Positions 22,138 through 34,762 of a DNA stretch of 64,000 nt are shown in pieces. This stretch comes from Dipylidium caninum (taxonomy: Eukaryota > Platyhelminthes > Cestoda > Cyclophyllidea > Dipylidiidae). The stretch's first letter is position 1. Every line of letters begins with the position of its first letter. The notes under the pieces were generated by a model that was not told the origin of the DNA, ran no database searches, and saw only the letters and a program-made list of their open reading frames with translations. The stretch lies in assembly GCA_017562135.1 (NCBI GenBank), contig QEYB01000963.1, positions 558,001 through 622,000 on the forward strand, given 5' to 3'. Both the position numbers and the translations under genes were made by a program.

Positions 22138-25100
22138 ATGGGTGATACCGGACCCTCCTTCAAGAGTCGTTTGGACACATGTATTGCGATCCTCAAAGTT
22201 AAAAAGCCGGACGCAAACAATGTAGGAGATCTGTTTGAAAACCTTTCGGTCCTTTTTCACCTCATTGTCAATGAGAAGCCACCTACCGATAAAGCATCTT
22301 CTAATGGTATGCAGGCTTGTGTTATTTTTATTTACACATTGTCTTTTTCCAAGTATTTCTTACACAAATAACTCAACTTCTTACTCACACATACTTTTAA
22401 CTTGGACGAAACGGTGCATACAAATCCTTTTGTGCAACTCGCCGGTTCGTATTTTTATACGATTACTGGTGGATCTTTATTTTTAATTGCTATGGCCGAG
22501 ATTTGCACTTTTCATCTTATCTATCTTTTTTTGCTGCCATCAGACCGCATTGTTTGCGACTTTCTTCCGCTCGGACCACTGGCCTCGCAACTCATAGATT
22601 CTAAATTTGTGACTTATCTCGTCTTTTGGTGTACGACCGAAGATTTTTCGTCTTCTGAAGTGAAATATTTTGCTCTTCACAATCTGTTGCGCAGCTTTGA
22701 TTACTTAATTAGCCAGGCGAAACAAAGTCTCCTTTTCTCTGCTGTTATCTTTCAACCTCTTTTGAAGTTCGTTAACTCGTGCCGTCAATTTTCAGAAAGA
22801 ATATCTGAAGATTTAAGCCTCTTACTTCATACATTGACTGTACTCTTATGCAGAGATCCAGTTCTCCTTGAATTTTCTAAGCAGGTGATTTTCTCTAACG
22901 CACTCAATTTCATTTACCCACGTAACATTCTGAATGTAAGTTTTGAACAATCTTCATCTCTTGGTCATAACGCATTATTTCGGGAGTCATGAACTTGCTA
23001 TCTGTATTTATTGATTGCTTATGTTGTGTTAATGTTTGTCCTCATGCTTCATACCTACACGCCTTTGTTTAGGTGTCGCATGATGTTACACGCAATGAAT
23101 ATTTCATTTTCTCATGTCTCGTCCCATTCCTCCATTTACCTGGACCTTCAGGAAATAAAGCACGAGATGCCCTCCTTCTCATTCTTGCCCTCTCCGATCG
23201 TGATGCCGAGGTGGCAAATTATCTCACCTCCAAATCGGACATTTGTCCCGTATGCTTACTCCTTACTTTCTTAATAGTCTTTAGATCATCTAGGTACCCT
23301 GAACTAGACTTATAATTGGGTTTTATTTTGGAAATCGATAACTTAAATCTTTCATCTTGACAAATTTATTGGGCATACAATTTAGGTTTTCGAGCCCTTT
23401 GGTTTATCGTATTGGTGCAATGATCTCTTCTGACTCCTCGTTGATATGTGACATTAGCTTAGGCAAAGACTTCCAGCCTTTTGACTCGATTTGTTTTTTA
23501 AGTGTGGGAATGACTTCTTAGTCTTAGATTAAATTAGCTTTTACTTCGGTTTTCAGTAATCTTTTGCTGCTAATGTTATGGTCCTAATTGTCTCCTTTTT
23601 GGTTACCCCAGTGTCTTATTTACCCTTAGGCTAGTACTGATTTGCTCATTTAACTCCCTCATTCACTGTCTCAATTTCCGTATCTTTGAGGTTCTGGCCA
23701 CCGGATTAAGTGGGCACTATTCCTGTCTTCCTAAGCGCTTCGTGCTCACCACTGTTGACGGTTATCCAAATAGTGGCCAATCCCGTCACTCTAGTGAAGC
23801 TTTGTATATCCGGGGTGCTGGTTGGCATCAATTAACTCGAGCTGAATGGTCTATCTGTGAACCCCTAGATCAATTTCTCCAGACTCTGCAATTTTGTAAC
23901 CTGGCAATTCGGGTGTGTTTGATTTTTCGAAGCTATTATTCCTGGTTTTTTTTCTTTTAACTTTTGACAAATATATTTGCTATTTTTAGATCTCACATCA
24001 CTCTGTTCGGAAGTATTTACTATATTACATTTATTCGGGCTTTCTTATGTCTGTCCTTAGATCAGCCCTGAGCCAGGTGCGTTCTTATTTACAAACCCCA
24101 TGGGTTTACCGCTTCACTTGACATTGACCTCCGTCTCTTTAAGACCGCAAACCCCATTTTATTATTGCGGCTTTTTCTCAGAAATCGATAGACGAAGCAA
24201 TTGCTGCAGAGGCCTACTTAGACTTGTTTCTTCGTCGATTAACAGAGCCTGCTTTAATTGGTCTCTTTCTGCGATTTATCGTCGCCTCAACGGATGAGAA
24301 TGAATCTGTTCTCTCCTCTCTTATTACCCGATTAGCCGCTGATTCAACTGTAAGCCTTCATCTCTCACTTATTTTTTTGTGAGTATTGTGGCAACTTTCT
24401 TTGAAAATGAAACCAATGTGCTGCTCACTCTATTAGGGGGTCTGTTAACACAAATCAAGCGTTAAATCTCTTAATTCCCTTGTATGTGTCGTTTCTGGAC
24501 ATTTTTTTGCTAAGAATGAATTTTTAGGGCCCAGGAGATGAGACCTATCAGGTAAGGACGGAGCCTTTATCGACCTCACTAATGTACACTCGCACACTTT
24601 AGTCGGCGAGCTTTTATTTAGATCTATGCTGCATGTGTTGTGTATTTACTGTGCTACATCTTCCCGCACAATCGTTAAGTTGTTTATCACTCACCCCCGC
24701 ATCATCTGTGAATAAACTGCTTGTTTTTCAATAACCTCCGTCCTCGTAAGCAGATGTTTCGGTCATGCTAGGAATCACTTTCCTGACAACACTAAAATCT
24801 TGAATTCAGATGCTCAGACGAACCCTCTTAAGTCTTCGCTCCACTGGTTTTTACAATTATTGGCTGTAGTAGAGGCTTTTGTGGATCTTATTGCATGTTC
24901 TATGGTGCTTGCTGTCTTGGAGTACTTCATTATTGTTCTCCTTTCTCTCTTTGTCAAACTATTTCAACTGACTCGCCATTTTTACTTCAGCTTGGTATGG
25001 TTACCCTCTCTCTATTTCGGACCATCCTTAATCTCAACTGTGAGGACATCATGTTTTTGTTGGTGTTTAGGTACGTCTGGTAGGATCAGAATGCTCCCAC

Positions 25101-27968
25101 CTCCCTTGGCTCTCTTTCTTTCATTTTTTCCCTTCAGGTACTCCTTAATAAATTAGTGATTTCAAACGAGTGTGTTGTCGATGAAATAAAGAAACAAAGT
25201 ATAACTGCCGTATCGACCCCAGACAATCCATCTTGGTTGGCTTCATCAGAACGTTTTTTGAAATTATCTTTTTGGTGTAAAAATTTTGAGACCTCCCCTC
25301 AGTAAGTTTATGTTACTTATCATTTTTCGACACTTTTTTTATTGAACCGTATTAATCTCACCTTTGACGATGGCATTATGGTAAATGCACATGCCTCGAA
25401 TTTTTTACCGACTTACTTCCCACTTTTTCTCTTGTTTACAACGACTTCGTTGCTTGTACTACCGCATTACGACCAATTTGGTCATGAAAATAGTAAAGGC
25501 GCATTTCTTGCTGAAATTAATTCAGTTATCTCCAAATCCCATTTTTGGCTAGCTGGGAAACATCCTGTGACCTCCTCTTGGAGACATACTTTCATCCCTC
25601 TCTTATCACCCTGCAGTGTATAAGTTGAAGATACAGGTTTGTCCTACCAGAAGTACTGTCCATTATTTGACCGATTTCACTTTCAGAAATAAACCGACCT
25701 CGATCAAGTGTGTTCCTTCCGATCGCTTTGCAAAATGTCTCCTCACTTCCTACCGCCTTATCAGTTGTCGAGCGCGCAGCACAGCAACATGGTCGATCGA
25801 GTACCCATCCCCGGTCCCTTCTCTCGTTCCTACCACTTCTAGCACTGATCCCGCCATCGCACCGCTTCACAGTACTCCATTGCGCACTGATATGACCTCA
25901 AGTCTGCGCATTGAACCCGACTCGCGACTGCAAGAGATCTCTATCGTGGACCGGTACAAATCCGAGTCAAATATCTACAAGTTGAGCTATTGCGATGACT
26001 CCGATGAGGAGCCAGAACATGAGCAAAAGAAGCAGGGGATATCGCACCCTCTCAGTGACTTAAAGCCGTTAGAATCTCCTGAAGAATTAGAGCTTAACAA
26101 GCCTGCTATGTTTCCGCTCGATGTTATTCGGCGTTTTGTTGATATTGATGGCACGTCGTCTCTTGATGCTGTTGACCTATTTGTTAAGATGTTAGATGAC
26201 GGGTTTACCACTGACAATGAGAGTGAGGTTGGAGCTCTTATCCCCTATCCGCCGATCAGTCAGTTTACCCTCGATATGCTGGACTACCGTCTTGGGGACC
26301 GCGGTGTTCCCTTGCTTGTTACACCAGAACCTCTGCCTAGTAAAGAAACTGCTCCACCCATTGCTTTGGAATGTGATTATGATTTCGAAAGTCTGTATGG
26401 AAATGACCTTCCGGAGCTAATCTATCGACCGACCTTTGAGGAGTCGTCGCCAGTAAACTACTCGTCCCGTGAAATTGGTCTGTGAATGACAATAAGTCTG
26501 TAAAAATTATTTTCCCAGCTGCTCATTTTTCTCTCTTTTTCAGGACCTTTTCTTACTAGTCTCCTCAGTCGAATGGGAAACATGCATAAGAATTGCCTAT
26601 ATTCAAATCTTCTCCTCACTGACATTGTTTTGATTCTCGCAAGTTATAATCAATTCCCTTTGGCTGATTTTCTTTTGAGGTGTCCTGATTCTAGACTTAA
26701 GACGCCAATTCTGACCCTTTACCAAGTAAATGATAACCGAACATTTTACTATTAAGCTACTTTTCAGTGGTTCTACTTTCCATTTTCGATTTGCCTTTAG
26801 GTGCTTGTTAATCTAAGGTTAGAGTTGGAACACTTTTTGGTGATGATTCCCGACTGGCCTACTTTGGTCGAACAGGGCATGCGTTTTCTTCGTGGTTCGA
26901 ATCACCGAAATCCCGAAGTAACCCTCCCCTCTCCAGTAGCTATGGCTGTCACTTCAGACTTTGCCTCTGACGATTACATCCTCGCGTTATCTACGTCCCT
27001 GTCTCCTAGAGGTAATTTTTATCATTGACCTAGGCGCTTCGATAGCGCATAATCGACATATCATTTGCAATTTCCATCACAACACATCTGAACTGATTTG
27101 TTACGCTTAAAAATATGTAGCTCCTCTCATTTTCGCTACAGTTTATCGTGATTCTCGTCGCCGTAGTCGCTGGTTGACTGTTACGTGCTTTTTAACACTT
27201 CATTGTATTTCACCCTTTTATTTTATTTGGGTTAACTTGTAAATGTTACGATTACGCTGTCTAATTGTTTGAGTAAGGCAAACATTCTATTCAATTTTCA
27301 TTAACATTTCTAACATTTCACTGTTGCCCGCGTTCAGGAGGTAATCCGTTCTTCTATGTTCTTAGACTTAATTTGTTTGTTTCCCTGTTTGAGTTATCAT
27401 CAGACCTGTGCGAAAGCAATAAGAAGCAACAGATAGCTGTCTTTAACAATAGTTTCTAATATGGTAGTCGTTCTTGCATTGCCCTTGTGCAGTTTCTTGT
27501 GCTGAACGAGGTCGGAGTTCATCGATTCGTCCGCCGTCAAGCCATTCACCTGCTACACTCTTGCCGCCGCTTCCCACGCACCGGTCGACCACCGCGGCGT
27601 CATCGACAGATGTTCTTGAACCTGTGGTTTTTCCGAACTCAGGAGGCACTGCGCCTTTGCCTCGTCGTCAACGGCAATACCAACGTCGATCCTCTATCGA
27701 CCGACTCTCGCAATTTCTTGGATTCGTCTCGCCTGTACCCCACAAAGCGGGTGTAGATTCTCAGAAAGCACCGCCTCCGTCCCCACACCCTCCACTTTCA
27801 CCTGCAATTCCCGAAGGTACAAGAAATGTGGTCTTCGCTTATATCGTTTTTAACGAGTTTTGTTTGGAATTAGCGAGCATTTGCTGTGAACACGGAGTGT
27901 CTTCTGCGATTGTCCAGCCCCACTTTGAAAAGACGATGGAACTTGAACACTGTCTGTCAGAGTTTTAA
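22138..27968 (+). CDS. FHIP1: FHF complex HOOK-interacting protein (FHIP1/FAM160A family)
   Basis: FHIP binds FTS and Hook proteins and couples cargo to dynein. Exons with matching phase: 22138–22306, 22544–22884, 23073–23249, 23691–23912, 23990–24076, 24182–24349, 24991–25070, 25138–25301, an unresolved part to about 25690, then up to 26477, 26544–26725, 26801–27011, 27493–27968. Family blocks: FSCLVPFLHLPGPSGNKARD, VLATGLSGHYSCLPK, DQFLQTLQFCNLAIR, EAYLDLFLRRLTEPALIGLF, GMVTLSLFRTILNLNCEDIM, GPFLTSLLSRMGNMHKNCLY and the C-terminal TRNVVFAYIVFNEFCLELAS. The ATG at 22138 is chosen because an in-frame stop lies immediately upstream. The acidic, Ser-rich insert around 25800–26400 is poorly conserved. 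The join at 25070/25138 needs one extra base to keep the family's LVxRYL motif. An AATAAA lies about 100 bases after the stop. Confidence 0.92.
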
Positions 27969-28070
27969 AACAGCAGAGAGAGAACAACCATCTTTGTCTT
28001 TCTAATTGCCTTATTTTTTTCTGTCCATAATGTTATAATGGTCTTGGCTGTTTGCGTCAATCATTACATC

Positions 28071-28076
28071 AATAAA
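28071..28076 (+). terminator. Poly(A) signal of FHIP gene
   Basis: AATAAA lies 103 bases after the FHIP stop codon, within an AT-rich 3' flank, at a plausible distance for a cleavage signal. Confidence 0.6.
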
Positions 28077-28147
28077 AAGCACGTTTCGATCAATACCCCG
28101 TGTTTTACTCACTAATAATCAATTACTGTCTTCATGTTCAGGCTTTA

Positions 28148-28562
28148 GTGGATATGGGACTACTCCTTGGGGTTGGAATTTGGAGGCTTCATCTCAGCTC
28201 CTGAGGTCCCAGATATTTTTCTTGAATTGGCCATGTCGTTAGCAAAAGCAAAGGTGAGCTTTTGTCAACGGGATATGTTTGGTGGTATAATAAAACACGG
28301 GGAGGGGCTGGGATTAGAAGACAGATCAGAATTTTGTGTTCCTTACGGCGTTTCGGGTATCATGCATCCCTAGGTGCATTTCATCAAACGGACCAAAGGT
28401 AAATCTAAAATTACGGAAGCAGTTAGAAGCATAACGTCAGTCCCACCCGTAGGCTTTTTCCACCACTTGGCTGGTACGCCCTATAATTTACATCCAACTA
28501 CCGAGACCTCCACACCTATAATAGACAAAAAATTTGTCCCTACTATGATATGCGTTAAATAA
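28148..28562 (+). other. Unassigned exon-like pair between FHIP and RFWD3
   Basis: Two open segments look like exons that join in phase 0: about 28149–28254 (reads LEFGGFISAPEVPDIFLELA, ends AAG before GTGAGC) and 28374–28562 (starts after CCCTAG, reads VHFIKRTKGKSKITEAVRSI, ends in TAA). Together they could encode roughly 98 residues. No family was recognised and no start codon was found. They may be a small gene, an alternative 3' end of FHIP or 5' exons of RFWD3, although the RFWD3 N-terminus I know is not similar. This is an inference from splice signals and open frame only. Confidence 0.3.
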
Positions 28563-29327
28563 AGTTAAAAATCTAAGGCAATCAAATCTTGGCGGATTGG
28601 AAATCTCAGGATTGAAAGTGAGGCAAATATTTCTGCCTCCGGTACCAATTGGTCAGTTCGTGATCAAATGAATCGTGATCAAATGAATCGGTATTTATCT
28701 GACTTTGCCCTGTGACCTCGCATCTCAGGGTCAGTAGGGTGGAGCATTCTTGGGTAACGCCTCCCTTGTACAAAGAAGACGTTTTGGTTTATTTTTAACT
28801 TGAGTATTCCTTGATTTTCTTGAGTTACACTGGGGCACGGAGGCTTGAGTCTTCTGTGTTTCCTTCAATTTATTCTATAGTACCTTAAAATGAAGTTTTC
28901 ACTTTTCTACCACTGCCACTGCGTGTGAATTGGCTGCTTTGAGCATTTTGACAGGCTTTATTTTATCCATTATTAGTTCCGCTTGTTCGAGCTTGAATGC
29001 CAGAACACCATGATACGATATATGTTTTACTAATATTGGGTCTGATAATAGTATAACGATGGAATTGTTCCCGACATTAGTGTTAAAACTTTCAAAACGT
29101 AATATCCACAGCTTTTCTTCAAACTGCTAATCAGCACTATCAAATTCAAGTATTCCGTGTTCCTAGTTCATTTCATTCGTATAATATCTTTTGCTACTAT
29201 CCTCCCTGATCAAGTAATCTAAAAATTCTAAGTAATGATGTTCGTGTCAATCATAGCAGTGGTTTGTGCACCTTTTTTGCCTACTTATTCTCGATGCGCT
29301 TCTTTTTTGATTTAAAAATTTTTTTAG
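28563..29327. other. Gap upstream of RFWD3
   Basis: AT-rich sequence with no recognisable coding block. It contains a two-copy 15-bp tandem repeat at 28659–28688. The missing 5' exons of RFWD3, which encode a poorly conserved N-terminus in other animals, may lie here. Confidence 0.5.
28659..28688. repeat. 15-bp unit tandemly duplicated
   Basis: The unit CGTGATCAAATGAAT occurs twice head to tail with no mismatch, in the gap before RFWD3. Confidence 0.9.
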
Positions 29328-32300
29328 AAGACAACTTTCTTGGATGCATACCTCTGCTCCTGTTAATGGGGTGACTGTAAATGTAAGATATGGAATATTC
29401 TTAACAATAATTTTCAAGAGCTCTCATGAATTCATCGAAACTGGAGAAAGAACGTTAAAATTGGAGCTATTAGAAGACAATGAAAGCAGCGACTCTACCT
29501 CTAATCTTCCCCCAAATACTATCGTCAACCAGAGTATTGTGGAAGAGTCCGATGTATGCATTAAATTTCTAGCTCTTTCGTCTTCTAGACTTGCCCGATT
29601 TGCTTTGAGTCTTGGACCACTTCAGGCCCACATCGGATTTGTTGCCTCAAATGCGGACATTTATTTGGCAAAAGTTGCATTGCAAGGTGGCTCATGTCTA
29701 GTCGCTCCAAGTCGGGCACCTGTCCTCAATGTAATGCCAAGGCCAACGTTAAGGATATTAGAGTATTATATTGTAAAAAGATCAAGGTTGAGCCATTATT
29801 TGTGTTCATTCATAAATTGTTCCTAGGCGATAGATACAACAGATAGGGATCGAGCACTCGAAGACTTGGAGGCTGAAAGGAAAATAAGAAGGAAAGTTGA
29901 GTTAGAACTGTCAGAGTGCAAATTCAAGCTTCAACTTGCTTGTTCAGATGCGTCGAGTTTGCGAGAAGAAGTGGTCAATCTTAAAGCTATCATCTTGGAT
30001 TCGCAGAAATCTCGAGTGGGACCTAATTTAGTATTTCAAAGCAAAAGGTAGTCTTCTCGAATTGCACATTGAAGCTTTTTAATTTTCCTCTTTACATCTT
30101 TCCCCTGAGAGTACCATCTTTCTGTAACTTAAGGTCCAAGTCTTGTGACTCATCATCGGGTGGCTACACCATGCTTCGGTCCTTAACTATCTCACCGGTT
30201 AGTATTTAATGAATGAGGCCTTGTCAAAATGGTTCGCTGGAAGGACTTCTATAATATTTTATTTTCTCTCTAGACAGGCCAGTGTCGAGTTCTTGCTTCG
30301 TGTGACTACATCAACCTCCTATGTGTATCTCAAGCATCATTAAACCCCCTATTTAAGGGTTTTGGGATCAGAAAAGTAAATACTGTTGAGTTTTGCTTCT
30401 AATCCACTATGCCGATATCGTTGATTCATTTTTCCTTCTTTTAGGTGCATACTAATGAATTGCGATCGCTTAAGTACATACATCTTCATGTTCAACCTAT
30501 TCGAGACCTTGCTTTCCATCCAGAACAGCAAGATGCCATTGTTGCCTCTGCCAGCATGGACAAGTCACTCAAGCTTACAAGCCTCCTTGTTGACCAAGTA
30601 TGTTCAATTTACTATATAAAGGCTGCTTTATCCGCTTCTAGATCTTGCTTCACTCTGAAATATTTCCTACTTTTAAGAGTTGAGTGCATTGACATGAATT
30701 TGAATGAGTTTGTATAAACTCCCTCGCTTGAATCCAACAGGTTGTACAAACATATCAGTGCTCATCACCAGTTTGGAGTTGTTGCTGGGCTTCGCCATCT
30801 CCCAACTACCTCTTCGGCGGTTGCGTCAACGGTTCAGTTACCTTTTCGACATTCGGGTTACCTCGCGACCCGTCTCGATGTTTGGTATTTCTTCTTCCTC
30901 CACGGCACCAGTCATCGCTCTTCAATATATCCCACCCGATCCCGGGAGCCTCAATTTCCAAGCTGGTGGCCTTCTTGCTGGACAGTTAACACAGGTAAAG
31001 TAGTGTTTAGTTTTTACCTTTGATGCTTGGCAGCTAAAGCGTCCCGTAAGTCTGGTGTGTGTATCTTACTAAAAATTATGTCAGGTGCTTGTTAGAAAGC
31101 GAGATGGTTTTGGGGTTTAAGAATTCGCCCGCGAAGAATCGTTCCATGACAGTATTCTTGAGCACTATGCAATAACTGGCCACTTTTTTCTCTTATTACT
31201 TAGTGCAGCCTCAGAGTAGTTATTAAGTCTACTGATCACTTGTTATCAATGGGATGTCAATTTATCAGAATTTTTGGTATTGCTACACACGTATTTCCAC
31301 TTTGAGTGACATAGCTAACCACCGTCTAATTCTTTTGCCGAAGCCATGTTTTACTAGCAGTAATTGTCTTTTCACTTGTTTACTGCTTATTTTATTACTG
31401 GTGATTCCCATTTCTGCCTAGTTCCCTTAATCGAGTGGTCAAATGGGTATCCATGTGTTATCCACGTAGTCCTCCAAAATCATGGGTCCTTAGTCTCACA
31501 TCCGACCTATTGAGTTGTATTTAAGGGCGTCACTTGATGCCTTATAGAACTAATCAACTTTCCTGACACAATGAATGTCATTTTTGACGAATGCTGGGCC
31601 AATCACTTTGATGCAGTTTTAGTTTTACTTCGAGAGTCTTCATTCCCAGTTGTGAATTACCAGATCGCGTTATTGATGTAATTTAGCCGGTTAAATTTAT
31701 GCTACAACTTCACTTGTTTCTCAGTAGAAATGTTCACTCTGTGGACTATTAGGGAATCTGAGTGAGATAAGCAGTGAGGAGGCTGATATTATAAGGTATA
31801 CCGGAAAATTCTGTTCGTTATTGTGACAACAATTTTCGACACGTAGCTTATGTTTATTTGGCGCACATTCAATTCTATTTTTATCAATGTAAATATGCTG
31901 ACGCAGCGACTACTTTAGATCGACAACGATGTTGTTAAGACCATGTCGGAGCAAGATTCCTTTCTAGATGACATCGTATCTCATGTCAAGGAGGCTCAAT
32001 TCAGCTCAACAATCCGTTTTGGACCCTATTCAGAAGATGGAGTGGGTGTGGAAATATTCAAGATGGGGGTCAAATGAGTTAACTCAGAGGAACTTGGCTG
32101 ATCGAGTCGTCATATGCACATCTCCGCTTGCTCGGAACAAAATCTAACCCTTCTTGAACCTGATGATAACTGGGGCTGAAAAGTGGATTGCCTACGAAAA
32201 AATCGTAAGGAAAGGGGCATATCGTGAACTCGGATAATGTGGACTTTTCACCCCTAAAGCAAATTCGACTCTGAATAAGGGAATGTTGTGGCGTATATAA

Positions 32301-34189
32301 TGGGACATTCAAAGACCAATGCATTAGGAGCTTTTAAAACCGGACGGAAAGCTCACTTCGGAGAATATTGCCAGCAAGTGGGTAATTTAAAGACAGTAGT
32401 TCAAGAAAAAAGGTCGGAATCATGGTAACGCCAGGCCGCACGCTGCTTTGGGGACTCGTCAACAAAGTGCAGAACGGGGCTGGGAAATTCTGTCCCATTT
32501 ATCATATTTCGCGGATTTGGCACCCTTCGACTACCACTTGTTTTTGTCTTTAAAAAATTGTTGGTATGCAAAAATCAAAGATGAGAAAAATATTAAACTA
32601 GGACTGGTTTAATTTTCTGCATCAAAAGATGACATAATTCTAACAAATAGGATAAACAGCTAGAAAGCTGGTAATATTATATCGTTTTTGATTTGCCCCT
32701 CTTCTGACATTGGCTGATAACTTCATGATGTCTACCTAATTAGGTAGCATTTTTGGAGGAAGCCACTACCACTCTCACAGGTAGCGGGGAAGATGAGGAG
32801 CGAAGGTATAGAAGCTACTCACTGCCTTTGGAGGGCTCCTTGGTCTCCCTTTCCAGTCTGCACGAAGAGCGTGGCCTCTTTCTCGCCTCCTATCGGCCTT
32901 CTGCCCGAGTGCCTCGTGTGCGGCATCTTTGCACTCGACTGACGCCTTTACAACCAGCAGACGAAGGAGAGGTTGAACAGCCGCATGGCTACGACTGTGA
33001 ATCTGTGGCCAGTCTTTATGGTCGGCACACAAATGCGAATGCTCTCGAGGGCTCGTCTCTTTCGGCAGCAAAAGTCAGACCGTAAGTGTCTTTTCTTCTC
33101 CTATCTCCCTGCTGTATAGGCAGGGTCCATGATCCTGACGCTGACAAAAATCAGTCACTTTTTCTCAGTAGTCTTTTTTTTAGCTGCCAATAAATAGTTT
33201 TTGTAAGTGTACCTCCCGCTGTCGAGAGGAATGGAATTTGGCTTTTTACTACTTCTTGATATTAACCATGACTTTTAGACACGAGAGTAGTTTTCTTACT
33301 AGAACCTTGCTTTCATGAAAAGTCCCACTTGTAACAACTGTGTTATCATTGTTTTTTTGGAATACCTGGTAGATTTACAAAAATGTTAACTCTCAAAATC
33401 ACCCTACACCCAAACGTTGATATTTGTCTGGACTCTTCTGTGTATTCCTTAACCTCAATGGGAAACCAACGCGATCCCGGCTGTGGATAGATCCGACGAT
33501 TGCATCCAACCTTCGAGGGGTCATTACCATACCTTCTTCAGTTAAGGTCACAGCTGTAACCGTTCGAATCCGTCAGCCAGTAAAGCTGGGTGTAACCGAA
33601 TCTTCGTAACAACGAACGGGATTACTCTCTCGATCCATCCACATTCATCACTTAAAAAGTGCTATAATCCTCACCGTTGATGTCATCATAATCCTATCGG
33701 ATAGATATGCTTGGCCTCACATTTTGCTAGTCCAATTCGCAGGGGTTTAGGAAGCATCTTCAATGCCATTTGTTAGACATTTCATACAAACTGAATGCCA
33801 TATTCTGATTGGCGCCTAATCATCAACGATTTTTACAAGTTGGTCACCAAGTTAACCTCTCAACCGTTCACATGCGTGTTCATACCAGTGTCGCTGATTG
33901 TCGGAAATACATACGACACCAAAATACTAGCCTAGCTACATGACGAAGGGACGCCGCTAATCTTTCAGAAATCCTGGCTGTATCTGGAGACGACGACGCG
34001 GATGGCGCTCTGGTCTGGAACTGCACTACAGGCTCCCGTATTCAAACTCTCCGTGTGGTGAATGGCGCCACTCCATCTAGTCCCGTGATCGACGTCTGCG
34101 CATTTAACAACGGGAGCAATTTGGCTCTTCTAACCGACCATCAAGTCGACATATTCCAATGGTCTGAAAATCTTGAAAATGACGCTTGA
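29328..34189 (+). CDS. RFWD3: RFWD3 E3 ubiquitin ligase (RING + WD40), 5' part missing, one apparent frameshift
   Basis: RFWD3 ubiquitinates RPA and RAD51 at damaged replication forks. Exons: 29328–29382, 29419–29553, 29589–29786, 29827–30047, 30134–30197, 30274–30375, 30445–30597, 30741–30994, 32744–33081 and 33969–34189. The RING starts at 29589 with CPICFESW, then [13 protein letters not shown] and CPQC (C3HC4 type). A charged coiled coil follows, then the WD40 part: [52 protein letters not shown], and at the end [18 protein letters not shown] and [13 protein letters not shown]. In exon 30741–30994 the frame breaks at a run of four T (30843–30846); one more T restores NGSVTFFDIRVTS. Exons ending 33081 (phase 2) and starting 33969 (phase 1) do not join directly, so an exon between them, possibly in the open stretch 33430–33605, is unresolved. 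Three introns around the RING are 36, 35 and 40 bp. No start codon was found. Confidence 0.92.
32030..32610 (+). mobile_element. Degenerate mariner transposase fragment in an RFWD3 intron
   Basis: Reading across frames gives mariner-type blocks: a [20 protein letters not shown] stretch near 32090, then [15 protein letters not shown] near 32425, then [18 protein letters not shown] near 32505. Stop codons and frame changes interrupt the copy. The second catalytic Asp is lost (HGN in place of HDN), so this copy cannot transpose. It lies in the 1.7-kb intron 30995–32743, in the same orientation as the host gene, unlike the copy in the RUNDC1-like gene. The remainder of that intron shows nothing recognisable. 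Confidence 0.8.
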
Positions 34190-34762
34190 GCCCGGTTACT
34201 TTATGTAAATATCTCATTTATTGATATATTAATGTAAGATTTGAATTGTTTCATACAGCGGGTGCAGCTCAAAGCCGACTAGAACTTAAGCCAACCGATA
34301 GCTCGCCTACTTCGTCAACTCCCCAAAAATGCAGGCCTACGTCTTAACGGCAGTGAATATTTACAGGCCATGTACTGTGATCATCACAGACATCAGACCG
34401 CTTTATTAGCGTTGAAACTCTTTAGTCCTCAACTTCTTTGTTTCAAGTCTTTGGTCGTGTTTTGATATCGACGAATTTCCTGCATGCGTATGCAAAGAAC
34501 GCGTACAAACGGCATCATCTGTCAATCTGGCTAACAGTGTCAACAATGGGCCTTAGCAATTCCTGCTGCGTACAACACCACTAGAAGCCCTGATTTAATA
34601 AGGGTTCAGAGTACGGTAAACTTGGGGGTAACAAAACCTAATTAAACCACCAACAGTAAGGAAACGCCCAAGGGAAATGGAGGAACTAGGATCAAGAATA
34701 CTTTATGCGAAAGCCCAGTGATATAAACCAACTACTAATAACACTAACATTGATAAATGCAT
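34190..34762. other. Convergent gap between RFWD3 and iRhom
   Basis: Holds the 3' flanks of the two convergent genes. No open frame, RNA gene or clear poly(A) signal was recognised. Confidence 0.6.
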
